A stretch of 64,000 nt of DNA, from assembly GCA_903904685.1 (NCBI GenBank), contig CAIVDS010000064.1, positions 62,001 to 126,000 on the forward strand. Reading direction: 5' to 3'. The translations under genes and the position numbers were made by a program. Shown here one piece after another: positions 28,271 to 37,803 of the stretch. Source of the stretch: an uncultured Verrucomicrobiota bacterium. GTDB lineage: Bacteria; Verrucomicrobiota; Verrucomicrobiia; Opitutales; Opitutaceae. Within the stretch, counting starts at the first letter, position 1, and each line of letters begins with the position of its first letter. The notes under the pieces were generated by a model, which saw only the letters and a list, made by a program, of their open reading frames with translations, was not told where the DNA came from and made no database searches.

Positions 28271-29278
28271 TCACGAAGCTTTGAAGAGAACAGGTTCGCA
28301 AAGAGCCCGGAGGTTCTCCACCGGGGTGGCGCTGGGGATTTCACAACCTGCGTTGACCATGAAGGGATTGCCTGCCTGCTCATAGCAGGAAAGGACATGG
28401 GCGCGTATCTTCTCCGGCGTTGATCTGAGGACGTCCGAGACAGGGTCAAGATTACCTCCGATGGCGACCTTCGGCCCGACGGCGGCGCGAACGACGGGGA
28501 TGTTTACCATGTGGTCCACATCGAGAATGTCGACCCCCAGCGTGGCGATACCCGGCAGGAGATGGGTGATGTTACCGCAGATGTGCAATCGTACCTTGAC
28601 TCCCATGTCCTTGAGTCCGCGCACCAACCTCTGCTCGCGGGGGAGTATCAGATGTTCGTAAAGATCGGCGGAAACCTGGCTGGCGGCCGCATCGCCAATG
28701 CCGATGGTTTCCGCCCCTGCTTCCACCTGCAGGCGGGCGAAATCCAAAGCCACATCGACACAGATATCCATGAGCAGGCGCAGATCGGGGGCGTCATCTA
28801 TCAAGTCCATGAAGAAATTATCCAGGCGCCGAAGATCGGCAGCTTCGGCAGCCGGGCCCTCGACCCACCCCATGATGGAATACTCGCCTCCGACAAGCTT
28901 CTTGTAGCGTCTGACGGCGTCGATCCTGTCCCTCATGCGCACCGATTCCATCGGGTTCGGACGGGGGAGTTTTGAAAGATCGAAGTCGTCCTCCAGGGGA
29001 TGTCTTTCACAACGCGGAACCATGTTCGGCTCGTAGATGATCTTCGCACCATAGCCCTGGGTTTCCCGGTAGGGATCGGACATCGTGCTCATCTGATCGA
29101 TTCCAAATTCGCGAGCGCAGGCGATGTTGGCATCGGTCAAAACATGGTAGTCGGAGGCGAAGGCGCCGTAGTTGCTGCCGATGTGTTCGGCGGCGAACTG
29201 CATGAGAATGGGTAGCCGGGGAAGATAGTCGGTGGGCTGTCCATCCAACGTGGCAAGATAACGCTCGAGGCTGTTCAT
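28271..29278 (-). CDS. Uroporphyrinogen decarboxylase-fold methyltransferase/demethylase-like protein
   Basis: A 335-aa TIM-barrel protein of the UroD/MtaA/CmuA superfamily. It has the metal-binding signature of the methyltransferase branch: HICGN (His and Cys, about residues 232-236) and the later Cys in VNAGCEIPSATP (about 311-316). The N-terminal heme-decarboxylase motif of true HemE is absent, so porphyrin decarboxylation is unlikely. Members move methyl groups from methoxylated or methylated compounds to corrinoid proteins or thiols. No corrinoid protein gene is nearby. It is divergent from the unrecognised gene at 29725, which may be its partner. Confidence 0.75.
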   Translation of the reverse strand: MNSLERYLATLDGQPTDYLPRLPILMQFAAEHIGSNYGAFASDYHVLTDANIACAREFGIDQMSTMSDPYRETQGYGAKIIYEPNMVPRCERHPLEDDFDLSKLPRPNPMESVRMRDRIDAVRRYKKLVGGEYSIMGWVEGPAAEAADLRRLDNFFMDLIDDAPDLRLLMDICVDVALDFARLQVEAGAETIGIGDAAASQVSADLYEHLILPREQRLVRGLKDMGVKVRLHICGNITHLLPGIATLGVDILDVDHMVNIPVVRAAVGPKVAIGGNLDPVSDVLRSTPEKIRAHVLSCYEQAGNPFMVNAGCEIPSATPVENLRALCEPVLFKAS

Positions 29279-29724
29279 GATTTTTTGGGGTGGTAGCTTT
29301 CAGATAGCCTCTTCGTCGGGCCGTTTTTACGATTCTTCCGGTTTTTTAGTGAAAGGAAAACAAGAAGCAAGGCATGCATTGAGGGATGAATCTGAACAAA
29401 AACGAAGGAGCGGTGGTGGCGCATTACGACAAGTTGCTCGGAATAAAAGAGAGCCGCGGAAGGCGAAGAGTGCGCCGTTGGATCTGTTGACGGGATGAGT
29501 GGAGATCGAGGTGTGATGGAAGCGAGACAAGCCTGTCGAGTGCCCAGAGTGCGGACAGGCAAGTGCGAGCTCCGATCATCGCGAACCGGAGCGGAAGGCT
29601 GCTCCGGGGCAAAGACGCCATTCTGGAAATCAACCGATGCGGCACGCCTGCGGTTTATTCTTTGGCTTGGGCTATCCCATCCGTTAGGTTGATATTGCTA
29701 TCAAGCACATTGGCCTGCCTCTCT
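29279..29724. other. Divergent intergenic region, nothing recognised
   Basis: About 450 bp between the UroD-like gene (leftward) and the unrecognised gene at 29725 (rightward). Base composition is lower in G+C than around it. It must hold both promoters. Short ORFs here have no family resemblance. I could not single out an operator. Confidence 0.3.
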
Positions 29725-31146
29725 ATGTTTCAAATCGTTAAACTAAATCAGGAAGGTGGCTACGCCATCAATGACCATGGGCGCACGGTTGCACTGGTGA
29801 CCCGGGGCGATTATGTCGATTGGCTGCTGCTTTCCCCTCTGCAGGACGGTCCGTTGATCGACACGATCCACAAGGATACCCACCTCTCCTACACCCTTGG
29901 TTGCAAGTTCGTATTGCACTGTCCGTATATCCGCTGCGCCGGGGCGGAATCGCGAAAAGGAACCGAAATCACGCGGTTTGATTATCGCGTCGAGGAAGGC
30001 GGAAAGCGGCTGGTATTGATTGGCGAAGCGGCCAAGCCGGATGGTCTGTTTGTTTCGCGCACAGAGGCGACGCTCTGTGTCACGGAGGGTGGAGGACGCT
30101 ATGAGTGGGAGCTGCTAACTATCGTCACGAACACTTCCGGAAGCGCGCAGGAGGTTACGGAACTGGAATACAACAACGTTTACCCGGCGCTCGCCTACCG
30201 GGGTATCCTGCACGGGGACAAAAAGGAATTCGATTGCACGTTGATGCAGGACAAAGACGGCACGGTCTGGGAATTCCCCCACCAGCACTCGCTTCATTAC
30301 GGGAAGAAAATCGACACGCTGCAATTCGGCACGCAATCTTGGGCCGGTTTCTTCGGCTCTCCCGACAGTTGCCCGGTGGTGATCGTCAAGGCCGGCGATG
30401 TCCCGCTGCAGTGGGGCATCTGCGATATGTATTACGATCTTCATTGCAACATCGCCCCGCCCCATACCTTCGGGCCTCATGGCCAACTCGCCTTCCATTA
30501 CCTCGTCAAATATCTTTCTCCGGCGGAAGCCAGGCTGTGGGCCGGCGACACCCGCAAAATTCCCATTAATGACGCGGACAAGGGCCTCCACGATTATCCG
30601 CGTTTTGATTTCGGGTTCAACCCCTTCAACCGTGGAGTCCATATCGATCTGCCCGACGAGGCTTGCTGCTTCCGTCCCCGGCCGCCCGAGAAAGTATGGG
30701 ATCGGGAAACGGGCCATCGCACCAAGGGTTCTCTGCGCCTCACCAGCCGTGGCGAAACCGTCGTTTGGTCCACCGAGCCACCCGTCCATGTCATCAACGG
30801 CGCCAAGCTGCGCATGACGGGCCTCGCCCGTGTGAAAAGTGTGACCGGGAAGGGATTCTTTCTGCGGCTTCAATACTACCATTTTTGCTGGCGGCCAACG
30901 CCAGGCTTTTACCCCATCAAGACCCTCGAATCCGAGGCATTGACCGGCACCACCGACGGGTGGGTGAAGATTGTCCTGCCCGAACTGGACGTTCCGCACG
31001 GTCCGGTGGAGGACGGTAATCTAAGGCTTGAGGTGGTGATGGAAGGCTCCGGTGTGGGCTGGGTGACGGAAATCAATTTGGGGTTGGAACCCGTTGAACG
31101 CGCTCAGGTGAACCCGCTTGAGCACGCGCTCACCGGAGGGGTTTAA
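29725..31146 (+). CDS. Unrecognised protein, predicted beta-sandwich type, possibly carbohydrate-active
   Basis: A 473-aa protein that I do not recognise. It lacks a signal peptide and membrane segments. The first 330 residues are rich in beta-type alternation and aromatic residues and contain EFPHQHSLHYGKK and WGICDMYYDLHCN; the last 120 residues (from about WSTEPPVHVINGAKLRM) look like a second beta-sandwich, as in carbohydrate-binding modules. The overall style resembles mutarotase-like or CAZyme-accessory proteins of Verrucomicrobiota, but no catalytic motif can be named. The start is ATG 29725; the frame is open upstream to 29563 without obvious structure. It is divergent from the UroD-like gene. 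Confidence 0.65.
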   Translation: MFQIVKLNQEGGYAINDHGRTVALVTRGDYVDWLLLSPLQDGPLIDTIHKDTHLSYTLGCKFVLHCPYIRCAGAESRKGTEITRFDYRVEEGGKRLVLIGEAAKPDGLFVSRTEATLCVTEGGGRYEWELLTIVTNTSGSAQEVTELEYNNVYPALAYRGILHGDKKEFDCTLMQDKDGTVWEFPHQHSLHYGKKIDTLQFGTQSWAGFFGSPDSCPVVIVKAGDVPLQWGICDMYYDLHCNIAPPHTFGPHGQLAFHYLVKYLSPAEARLWAGDTRKIPINDADKGLHDYPRFDFGFNPFNRGVHIDLPDEACCFRPRPPEKVWDRETGHRTKGSLRLTSRGETVVWSTEPPVHVINGAKLRMTGLARVKSVTGKGFFLRLQYYHFCWRPTPGFYPIKTLESEALTGTTDGWVKIVLPELDVPHGPVEDGNLRLEVVMEGSGVGWVTEINLGLEPVERAQVNPLEHALTGGV

Positions 31147-31329
31147 AAGGATCGCGCCAGGGTTCGTTGATGACGCCTGGTGTCTCGGCTCGCAAAACCT
31201 CGCGCGGACCAGATTGCGTCGGGGCAGATGAAACGAGTCCCGGCATTCTCGTCATGCCGATTGCTGATTGTTGGTGATGAATCGATAGACGGTATCACCG
31301 CTAATTCCCGAGATGCGTAGCCGTTGGGC

Positions 31330-32061
31330 TTACTTCACCGCCGCCCAGACGCGCTGCACATCGTCGTGGTCTTCGAGTTCCTGCAAAAATTCGCCCACTT
31401 CGGCGCGATGTTCATCGGTGAGTTCGGGGAATGTCTTGGCCACGTAGCCGATTTCGCTCGTGACGACCGTCCAGCCGTTGGCCCCCAGCCACACGGTGGC
31501 GGCGTGGACTTGCGTGCGGTCGGTGTGGAAACGCGCGCCGGTTGCGCCTTCGGGGATATCGTCATTTTGCGCGTGGCCAATGGATTCAAAGTCATTCGCG
31601 CCCGCTTCGATGGCGGCTGCTTCGAGATCAGCCTCGGCGGCAGACGTGTGGGCTTCCACGATGCCGACATGGTCAAAGAGAAACTTGTTGCTGCCGGTCG
31701 TTCCGAGGACGCTCTTTCTGAAGAGCACCCGTATCTGGGGGGTCGTGCGCTGCACGTTGTCGGTGTAAACTTCGACGATGATTGGCACTTTGTGCGGGGC
31801 GTAGCCCTCGAAGACGACATGGTCCATGACCATCTTCTCGCCGCCGATGCCGGCGCCCTTGGCGATCGCGCGTTCGATCACGTCGCGGGTCACGCTGGCT
31901 TTTTTGGCCTTTTCAACTGCGGCAAAAAGCCGGGCGTTGGAGGCGAGGTCGTGTCCGCCGAGCTTGGCGGCCACCGAAATCTCCTTCACCAGCTTGCCGA
32001 CGAGCTGGCCTTTCTTATTGTTAACGATCGCGCGTTTCGCGTGAAGCCATTGACGTCCCAT
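31330..32061 (-). CDS. YebC/PmpR family translation/transcription factor
   Basis: A 243-aa protein with the complete YebC family pattern: GRQWLHAKRAIVNNKKGQL at the start, SVAAKLGGHDLASNARL, the helix ASVTRDVIERAIAKGAG and VFEGYAPHKVPIIVEVYTDN. The family has been described both as DNA-binding regulators and as factors that help ribosomes through difficult sequences. The protein is cytosolic. Its start lies 6 bp after the exosortase stop on the same strand, so the two are probably co-transcribed with the exosortase first. Confidence 0.93.
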   Translation of the reverse strand: MGRQWLHAKRAIVNNKKGQLVGKLVKEISVAAKLGGHDLASNARLFAAVEKAKKASVTRDVIERAIAKGAGIGGEKMVMDHVVFEGYAPHKVPIIVEVYTDNVQRTTPQIRVLFRKSVLGTTGSNKFLFDHVGIVEAHTSAAEADLEAAAIEAGANDFESIGHAQNDDIPEGATGARFHTDRTQVHAATVWLGANGWTVVTSEIGYVAKTFPELTDEHRAEVGEFLQELEDHDDVQRVWAAVK

Positions 32062-32067
32062 AAGGAG

Positions 32068-32967
32068 TTAGAAGCTGGAGGTGGTGGGGGTCTTAGGCAA
32101 TACGGAAGCTTCGGGTCGCCACGCCAGCCAGCCGATGAGCCCCAAGCCGATCCAGAGCATCACGGTGCCCATGATTTCGTGCATCGCGTGGTAGTGTTGC
32201 GGCATGCGCGGTGCGAGCTGGGTGATGGCGAGAATGCGCAGCAGGTTGATGACAAACCCTGTGAAAAGCGCGATTAGCATGAGGACGGCGATCAGCCACC
32301 GGGACCGTTTGCTGATTTCGCCCGCCAGCAGGGCCAGAAGCGCGCCCGAGGTGATGATGCCGAAGCCGTTGCACTCGGTGGCGACGAGGAAGACCTGTTT
32401 GCCGACCTTGAGCATGAGTTGGGGATTGTGGGCGACATTGGCGACGACGAGCTGCGGGGCGAGTCCGAGCGCGCCAAGCACGCGAGCCGCCTCCACGCCG
32501 GCGAGTTGGCGCAACGGCCAGTCGAACACGGGAAAAATCAAAATGATCATCATCAACATGGCGACGCCCGCGACAAGCGGTTTGAGCAGGCGGTAGCCGC
32601 TCGCGCCAAGGAGTATTTGCAGGGAACCGGCCATGCCCAGCGTCAGCCCCGGCAGCATCAATAATGACCAGCCACAGCCACCGGCCACCCCGATGCAAGC
32701 AAAGGCTCCGGCGAGCAAGCCGAGCGCACGGTTGTCGATTTCGGCGGAGATGTGCAGATCGTGCCGATGTTGCCAAATGATGAGCGCAGCGGCGGCTACC
32801 AGCAGCAGCATGCCCTGCTTGATCTGCTCGCGCGCCACGGTTTCCGCCACGATCCAGCGTGTGACCAGCCAAAACAAAAGACCGGTGGTGACGACAAGCC
32901 CCCAGGCCAGCCAGTGTCCTCTGGCGGTGACAGGTGGAGTTAAGAAAGGCGGGAGGGATTCGGACAT
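32068..32967 (-). CDS. Exosortase/archaeosortase family protein (second in window)
   Basis: A 299-aa integral membrane protein with about eight to nine hydrophobic segments. The catalytic triad is Cys199 in VATECNGFGIITSG, Arg244 in VINLLRILAIT and His263 in YHAMHEIMGTVM, all in the C-terminal half as in the exosortase family. It would cleave C-terminal PEP-CTERM-like signals and transfer proteins to the surface. No protein with a PEP-type tail is encoded next to it, so its substrates are probably elsewhere in the genome. It is longer than the 193-aa exosortase at 5103 and clearly a different subfamily. The 3' end is 6 bp from yebC. Confidence 0.88.
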   Translation of the reverse strand: MSESLPPFLTPPVTARGHWLAWGLVVTTGLLFWLVTRWIVAETVAREQIKQGMLLLVAAAALIIWQHRHDLHISAEIDNRALGLLAGAFACIGVAGGCGWSLLMLPGLTLGMAGSLQILLGASGYRLLKPLVAGVAMLMMIILIFPVFDWPLRQLAGVEAARVLGALGLAPQLVVANVAHNPQLMLKVGKQVFLVATECNGFGIITSGALLALLAGEISKRSRWLIAVLMLIALFTGFVINLLRILAITQLAPRMPQHYHAMHEIMGTVMLWIGLGLIGWLAWRPEASVLPKTPTTSSF

Positions 32968-33007
32968 AAGCGAATACTATGTATCAGGCTGAACTATTCA
33001 AACAAGC

Positions 33008-35647
33008 GTGAGGACGACTTGCTTGCGAGGGCTTGCGACCGACATGTCTCGCCGTCGTGCTGTCAGGATGTCTTCGTCGGCCATCACACTCGCGCCTCTC
33101 GCTCCACTGCCGGGCCGTTCTGATGCGGACGCGGTGCTTGATCGTTTTTTGGCGGTGATCAAAGAGCGTGGACTTGAGCTCTACGCCGAGCAGGAGGAGG
33201 CGATTCTGGAACTCTTCGCCGGGCGCAATGTGATACTCAACACGCCGACGGGCTCGGGAAAATCGCTGGTGGCGGCGGCTCTGCACTTCAAGGCGCTCTG
33301 CGCGGGTGAACGCTCGGTTTACACTTGTCCGATCAAGGCGCTGGTGAACGAAAAGTTTCTTTCTCTCTGCCGCGACTTCGGACCGGAACACGTGGGCATG
33401 AGGACAGGCGATGCGAGCGTAAATCCGCAGGCGCCGATCTTGTGCTGCACGGCGGAGATTTTGGCCAACATCGCGCTGGCTCGCGGCGACCGCAGCGACA
33501 TCCGTGTGGTCATCATGGACGAGTTCCATTATTACTCCGACGGCGAGCGCGGCTACGCTTGGCAGGTGCCGTTGCTCACGATGCCACAGAGCCGGTTTTT
33601 GCTGATGTCGGCCACGCTGGGCGCGACGGAGTTTTTCGAGAAGGATATTACACGACTCACCGGCGCTCCAAGCATCACGGTGCGCAGCGACCGGCGGCCG
33701 GTGCCGTTGGAGTTCGAATATTGCGAGACGCCGCTGGTCGAGCGGCTGGCGGCGGCGTTGGAGGACAACCGCGCGCCAATCTATCTCGTGCATTTTACGC
33801 AGCGCGCGGCGTCGGAGGCAGCGCAAAGCCTGATGAGCCTCAACGTATGTTCGAAGGACGAAAAAGCGGTGCTCGCAAAGACGCTGGAAAGCGTGCGGTT
33901 CACCAGTCCGTATGGCAAAGAGGTGAAACGCTGGCTGCGTCACGGTATTGGGGTGCATCACGCGGGACTGCTGCCGAAGTATCGCATCCTTGTTGAACAG
34001 CTCGCGCAGAAGGGGCTGCTCAAACTCATTTGCGGCACCGACACGCTGGGCGTGGGCATCAATGTGCCGATCCGCACGGTGGTTTTTACCCAGCTCTGGA
34101 AATACGACGGCAAGAAGGCGGCGATTCTGAGCGTACGAGATTTTCGTCAGATCGCGGGGCGCGCGGGGCGAAAGGGCTACGACGACAAAGGCTATGTGGT
34201 GGTGCAGGCGCCGGAGCACATCATCGAAAACAAGCGCGCCGAGGAGAAGGCCGCGCGCGATCCGGCGAAGAAAAAGAAGGCCATGAAACGGGCTGCGCCC
34301 GAGGGAGCAGTGAACTGGGATGCAAAGACATTTGAGAAGCTGATGGTGGCGCCGGCGGAGCCGCTCGTATCTCGGTTCGATGTTTCGCACGGGATGCTGT
34401 TGCTCGTGCTGGGGCGAGACGGAGACGGCTGCCGTGCGATGCGGCGGATCATCACTGATTGCCACGAGACGCCGCATAAGAAACGCGCGCTACGGAAGCG
34501 GGCGTTCCAATTGTTCAGGGCGTTGCTGGACCGGAAGATCGTCGAGTGGATCCCGCCCGAGCCGTCAGGCCGGAAGCTGCGGGTGAATGTAGTGTTGCAG
34601 GAGGATTTTTCCCTGCACCAGGCGTTGTCGCTTTACCTGATCGACACGGTGAAGCTGCTGGATCAGGCATCGTCAGATTATCCGTATGACGTGCTAACGT
34701 TATGCGAGGCGATCGTGGAGGACCCCGATCAGATTTTGCGCCAGCAGATCAACCGGTTGAAGGGAGAAAAGATCGAGGAGCTGAAGGCCGCCGGCGTGCC
34801 GTATGAGGAACGCATGGAGAAGCTGGAGGAAATCGAGCATCCTAAGCCGTTGCGCGAGTTTTTATACGACACGTTCAACGCGTTCGCGGCGGCCCATCCG
34901 TGGATCGACCAGGAAAACGTACGACCCAAGTCTATCGCGCGGGAGATGTACGAGCGCTATCTGTCGTTCGCGGATTATGTGCGCAATTACGGGCTGCAAC
35001 GCGGCGAGGGGCTGCTGTTGCGCCATCTTTCGCAGGTCTGGAAGGTGCTATGCCAGACGGTGCCGGATGCGGCGAAGACCGAGGAGGTGATCGAGATGGA
35101 GGCGTATTTCCGTGAGTTGATCCGCGGCATCGATTCGAGTTTGCTGGAGGAGTGGGAGCGGTTGCGGAATCCCGATTTCATGGCCGCGGATACGGCGGAC
35201 AAACCGGCGAGGCCGGGAACGTTCGACATCACGCGCGACAGGGCAGGATTCCGTCGGTTGGTGCGGATGGCGATCTTTGGATTTTTGCAGGAGGTGGCAG
35301 CGCGTGATTGGGAGAGCGCAGCATCTCGACTCACGACCGGCGAGGCGACGGTGCTGGCGGAAAACGAGCCGGTCACTGCGGAAGCCAAGAGGATCGAGAA
35401 AGCGTTTGAACCCTACTTCGAAATGCATGGCCGCTTCCGGCTCGATCCCGAGGGACGTGCGGCGAAGCACACCCATTTTTTGGAAGAGCGCGACGCAGCC
35501 GATGCGATCCGCTGGACGGTGGCACAGGTGCTCGTCGATGCGGCCAAGCAAAATAACTGGGAGGCACAGTTCTCGGTTTTGTTGGCAGAATCGCGCGCGC
35601 AGAATCGCGCGATAGTTCGTTTCGAGAGCGCTGGTCCGATTGGATGA
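33008..35647 (+). CDS. Ski2-like DEAD/DEAH-box helicase with DUF3516-type C-terminus
   Basis: An 879-aa superfamily-2 helicase. Motif I is [10 protein letters not shown] (about residues 79-88), motif II is DEFH ([11 protein letters not shown]), motif III is MSATLG, and motifs V and VI are [12 protein letters not shown] and [12 protein letters not shown]. These are typical of Ski2/Mtr4-like RNA helicases. The C-terminal 400 residues lack the eukaryotic arch domain and match the DUF3516 type, ending in an NTF2-like stretch. Bacterial members are poorly studied. The first codon, 33008, is GTG; ATG 33044 or 33068 may be the real start, as conservation begins later. Confidence 0.88.
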   Translation: MRTTCLRGLATDMSRRRAVRMSSSAITLAPLAPLPGRSDADAVLDRFLAVIKERGLELYAEQEEAILELFAGRNVILNTPTGSGKSLVAAALHFKALCAGERSVYTCPIKALVNEKFLSLCRDFGPEHVGMRTGDASVNPQAPILCCTAEILANIALARGDRSDIRVVIMDEFHYYSDGERGYAWQVPLLTMPQSRFLLMSATLGATEFFEKDITRLTGAPSITVRSDRRPVPLEFEYCETPLVERLAAALEDNRAPIYLVHFTQRAASEAAQSLMSLNVCSKDEKAVLAKTLESVRFTSPYGKEVKRWLRHGIGVHHAGLLPKYRILVEQLAQKGLLKLICGTDTLGVGINVPIRTVVFTQLWKYDGKKAAILSVRDFRQIAGRAGRKGYDDKGYVVVQAPEHIIENKRAEEKAARDPAKKKKAMKRAAPEGAVNWDAKTFEKLMVAPAEPLVSRFDVSHGMLLLVLGRDGDGCRAMRRIITDCHETPHKKRALRKRAFQLFRALLDRKIVEWIPPEPSGRKLRVNVVLQEDFSLHQALSLYLIDTVKLLDQASSDYPYDVLTLCEAIVEDPDQILRQQINRLKGEKIEELKAAGVPYEERMEKLEEIEHPKPLREFLYDTFNAFAAAHPWIDQENVRPKSIAREMYERYLSFADYVRNYGLQRGEGLLLRHLSQVWKVLCQTVPDAAKTEEVIEMEAYFRELIRGIDSSLLEEWERLRNPDFMAADTADKPARPGTFDITRDRAGFRRLVRMAIFGFLQEVAARDWESAASRLTTGEATVLAENEPVTAEAKRIEKAFEPYFEMHGRFRLDPEGRAAKHTHFLEERDAADAIRWTVAQVLVDAAKQNNWEAQFSVLLAESRAQNRAIVRFESAGPIG

Positions 35648-35893
35648 TAGGGAGAGTTATCTATCCGCACATGAGCTGGTACAAGCCCCAGCGCAAAAAG
35701 CGCCGGGGAAAAGGGTTGCTGGATGAGCTGCTCGCCGTCGAGCCGCTAGACTGGATGCCCCGCCGGCACGCTGTCAGGCAACAAAGGATTCGAGCCGACA
35801 CCTCGCGCTCAACCGCTCACGGCAGGCGGAACACCCGCGCCTGCATTCCTCCGGATCCTACCAATTGGCACTCCATCGGACTGGCCTCGATCC

Positions 35894-36985
35894 TCACTTG
35901 CGGCGGGCAAGAATTTCGACGGGATAGTCGTTGATGGCAACCGCGGCGGCATCGAACGGCAAATCGACCCGGTCGCCGCGAATCGAGGAGATGTAGGCGG
36001 CTTGATTTACTTCGAACGTCTTGAGCGCGTTGTCCATCGCCATCATCGGAGCCGGACCGCCTTCGATCCAACGCATCAGATCGGCGAGCATCATGTCCCA
36101 CGTGGGCAGCCAATCGGGGCTGTCTGCAATGCCGAGGTTCGACCAACCGTCGGGCCTCAGATGGCTGCAGGGTTCGATGCGTTGACCGGCAATCGTGTCC
36201 ACCACCACCGTGTGCTCACCCATGACACGAATCGTGCCTGCCGTGCCGCTGATGATGAAATTTATGCCGTTCGGCAAACCCCGTCCTCCATCGATGATCC
36301 CGCGCGCGCCATCCTCGAACTCGAAATAGGCGATCGCGTGATCTTCCATCGCATGACCATACCCGCGCAACTCCCGTACTCGTGCCTGCCCAAAAACCGA
36401 CTTCACCGGCTTGTCGTCATGAAAAAAGCGAATCAGGTCAAACCAGTGCGACGCCATTTCGGACAAATCCCAGCCTTCGACGCCGCTAAAGTAGGTGATG
36501 ACCTGCCCGATCACGCCGTCGCGCAATAATTGCCGGCAGCGTTGCATCGTCGGGTTGTAACGACGGATGTGTGCAACGCAGATTTTCACGCCGGTCTCGG
36601 CGACGATTCGGCGTACCGGATCGATGTCAGCGGGTGAATTAAGGAACGGTTTTTCGCAAATGATGCCTTTCACTCCCGCACGCGCCGCAGCCTCGATGAT
36701 GGGCAGGTGCAAGCCGCAATACGTGCCAATACTGATGATGTCCGGCTTCGCCTCGCGGAACAGTTCATTGTAGTTCTTGAACCCCTGCGGCACGTTGAAT
36801 TCGTTTTGGTAGTAAGCGAGATTTTCCGATGCGATGTCGGCCCCGGCAATGAGGTCCACCCGGGGGCTGCGTAAAAACATCCTGGCATGGATGTGCCCGA
36901 TGGCGTGGCCGCCCCCTTTTTTGAAAGGCTGCTTGGGTTTGCCGACGCCAACGACGGCGGCCGTGTATTTTTGGGTGGCGCTCAT
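35894..36985 (-). CDS. Gfo/Idh/MocA family oxidoreductase
   Basis: A 363-aa NAD(P)-dependent sugar oxidoreductase. The N-terminal Rossmann region begins AAVVGVGKPKQPF with an unusual insertion before GHIHARMF. The catalytic EKP motif is present in IICEKPFLNS (about residues 112-121), and the C-terminal beta-sheet domain has the SHWFDLIRFF motif with its His/Asp pair. Members oxidise sugar hydroxyls, often at C3. It is the last gene of a four-gene operon; its ATG 36985 overlaps the ThuA stop (ATGA). The frame is open upstream to 37195 without relevance. Confidence 0.9.
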   Translation of the reverse strand: MSATQKYTAAVVGVGKPKQPFKKGGGHAIGHIHARMFLRSPRVDLIAGADIASENLAYYQNEFNVPQGFKNYNELFREAKPDIISIGTYCGLHLPIIEAAARAGVKGIICEKPFLNSPADIDPVRRIVAETGVKICVAHIRRYNPTMQRCRQLLRDGVIGQVITYFSGVEGWDLSEMASHWFDLIRFFHDDKPVKSVFGQARVRELRGYGHAMEDHAIAYFEFEDGARGIIDGGRGLPNGINFIISGTAGTIRVMGEHTVVVDTIAGQRIEPCSHLRPDGWSNLGIADSPDWLPTWDMMLADLMRWIEGGPAPMMAMDNALKTFEVNQAAYISSIRGDRVDLPFDAAAVAINDYPVEILARRK

Positions 36986-37803
36986 AGATAAACGGGTTCT
37001 CCGATTGAGGTTGATCCTTCGGTGGGAAAATCTCCCGGCACCGGCAGGTCCACAGTGCCGCTCGCGGCCCACTGGCAACCCCTCGCCAGCGTATCTCGAA
37101 AACCGATGCAATCCACGGCGCTCGTCTCGCCGTCGTTCCACAGATGCCCCAGCGCAGTCACGAATGAACGGCCCTTGCCATAGTTCACGGTCCACAACAG
37201 TGGTTCGCGCGCGCCGGTGCGTGGGCTGAATGCGCTAGCCAGCACGGTGAAATTCTCAGCCGGGCCGCGCAAACCGTGCCACAGCTCGTCCTTGGAGTGC
37301 ATCCAAATGGGCGGCAGCCCCTTCAAAATCGGGTGTTCTGGTTGGTGATGATTGACCGGATAGGAAAAACACGGTCCGTGCCCCGATCCGGGGCCTTGGC
37401 CGCTTGCGATGCGCACAACCTTGGCGTCGGCATCGAGGGTAATCCGATCTCCTTGATTGGACTCACGCCATGCCAGACCAACCAATTTGTTATAACTCTT
37501 GCGCTTGGCAAATGAAGTTCCTCCGGCGTGGACGGCCACATGCCCGCCACCCTGGCTGACCCACTGCTCCATCGCATCAATGATGGCCATGGGCCAGTCC
37601 TCGCCCAGGTAGTTTGAAACCACCACATCATACTGGGCGAAGTCGGGACGAAATGAGTCCCACCCCGCCGCCGCGCCCTTGGGTGGCGTGGTCGCCACAT
37701 CAACACTGCATCCGGCATGCGTGAGGATTTGCCGCAAAATGGGGGTCATCCGCTGCCAATCGTGATTGTTCTGACCGTCAATGATGAGTGTCTTATTTTT
37801 CAT
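36982..37803 (-). CDS. ThuA domain-containing protein
   Basis: A 273-aa protein of the ThuA family, which has a glutamine-amidotransferase-like fold. LIIDGQNNHDWQRMTPILR at the start, SNYLGEDWP, GGGHVAVHAGGTSF and HPILKGLPPIWMHSKDELWH are typical segments. In Agrobacterium, ThuA and ThuB act in trehalose use through 3-keto-trehalose, and ThuB is a Gfo/Idh-type enzyme like the next gene here. By analogy this protein may process a 3-keto sugar. It overlaps DUF6807 at its start and the Gfo/Idh gene at its stop, 4 bp each. There is no signal peptide. Confidence 0.88.
   Translation of the reverse strand: MKNKTLIIDGQNNHDWQRMTPILRQILTHAGCSVDVATTPPKGAAAGWDSFRPDFAQYDVVVSNYLGEDWPMAIIDAMEQWVSQGGGHVAVHAGGTSFAKRKSYNKLVGLAWRESNQGDRITLDADAKVVRIASGQGPGSGHGPCFSYPVNHHQPEHPILKGLPPIWMHSKDELWHGLRGPAENFTVLASAFSPRTGAREPLLWTVNYGKGRSFVTALGHLWNDGETSAVDCIGFRDTLARGCQWAASGTVDLPVPGDFPTEGSTSIGEPVYL

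Noticed and set aside
31253-31329. Short minus-strand stretch after yebC reading RLRISGISGDTVYRFITN, resembling a helix-turn-helix remnant
   Set aside because: Only about 25 codons, no start, and it could be chance. It may be a relic of a regulator, but no neighbouring part supports this.
35671-35934. A plus-strand frame (MSWYKPQRKKRRGKGLLDEL at its start) after the Ski2-like helicase
   Set aside because: The first 45 residues look protein-like, but no family is recognised and the rest overlaps the opposite Gfo/Idh gene with random composition. Not enough to call it a gene.
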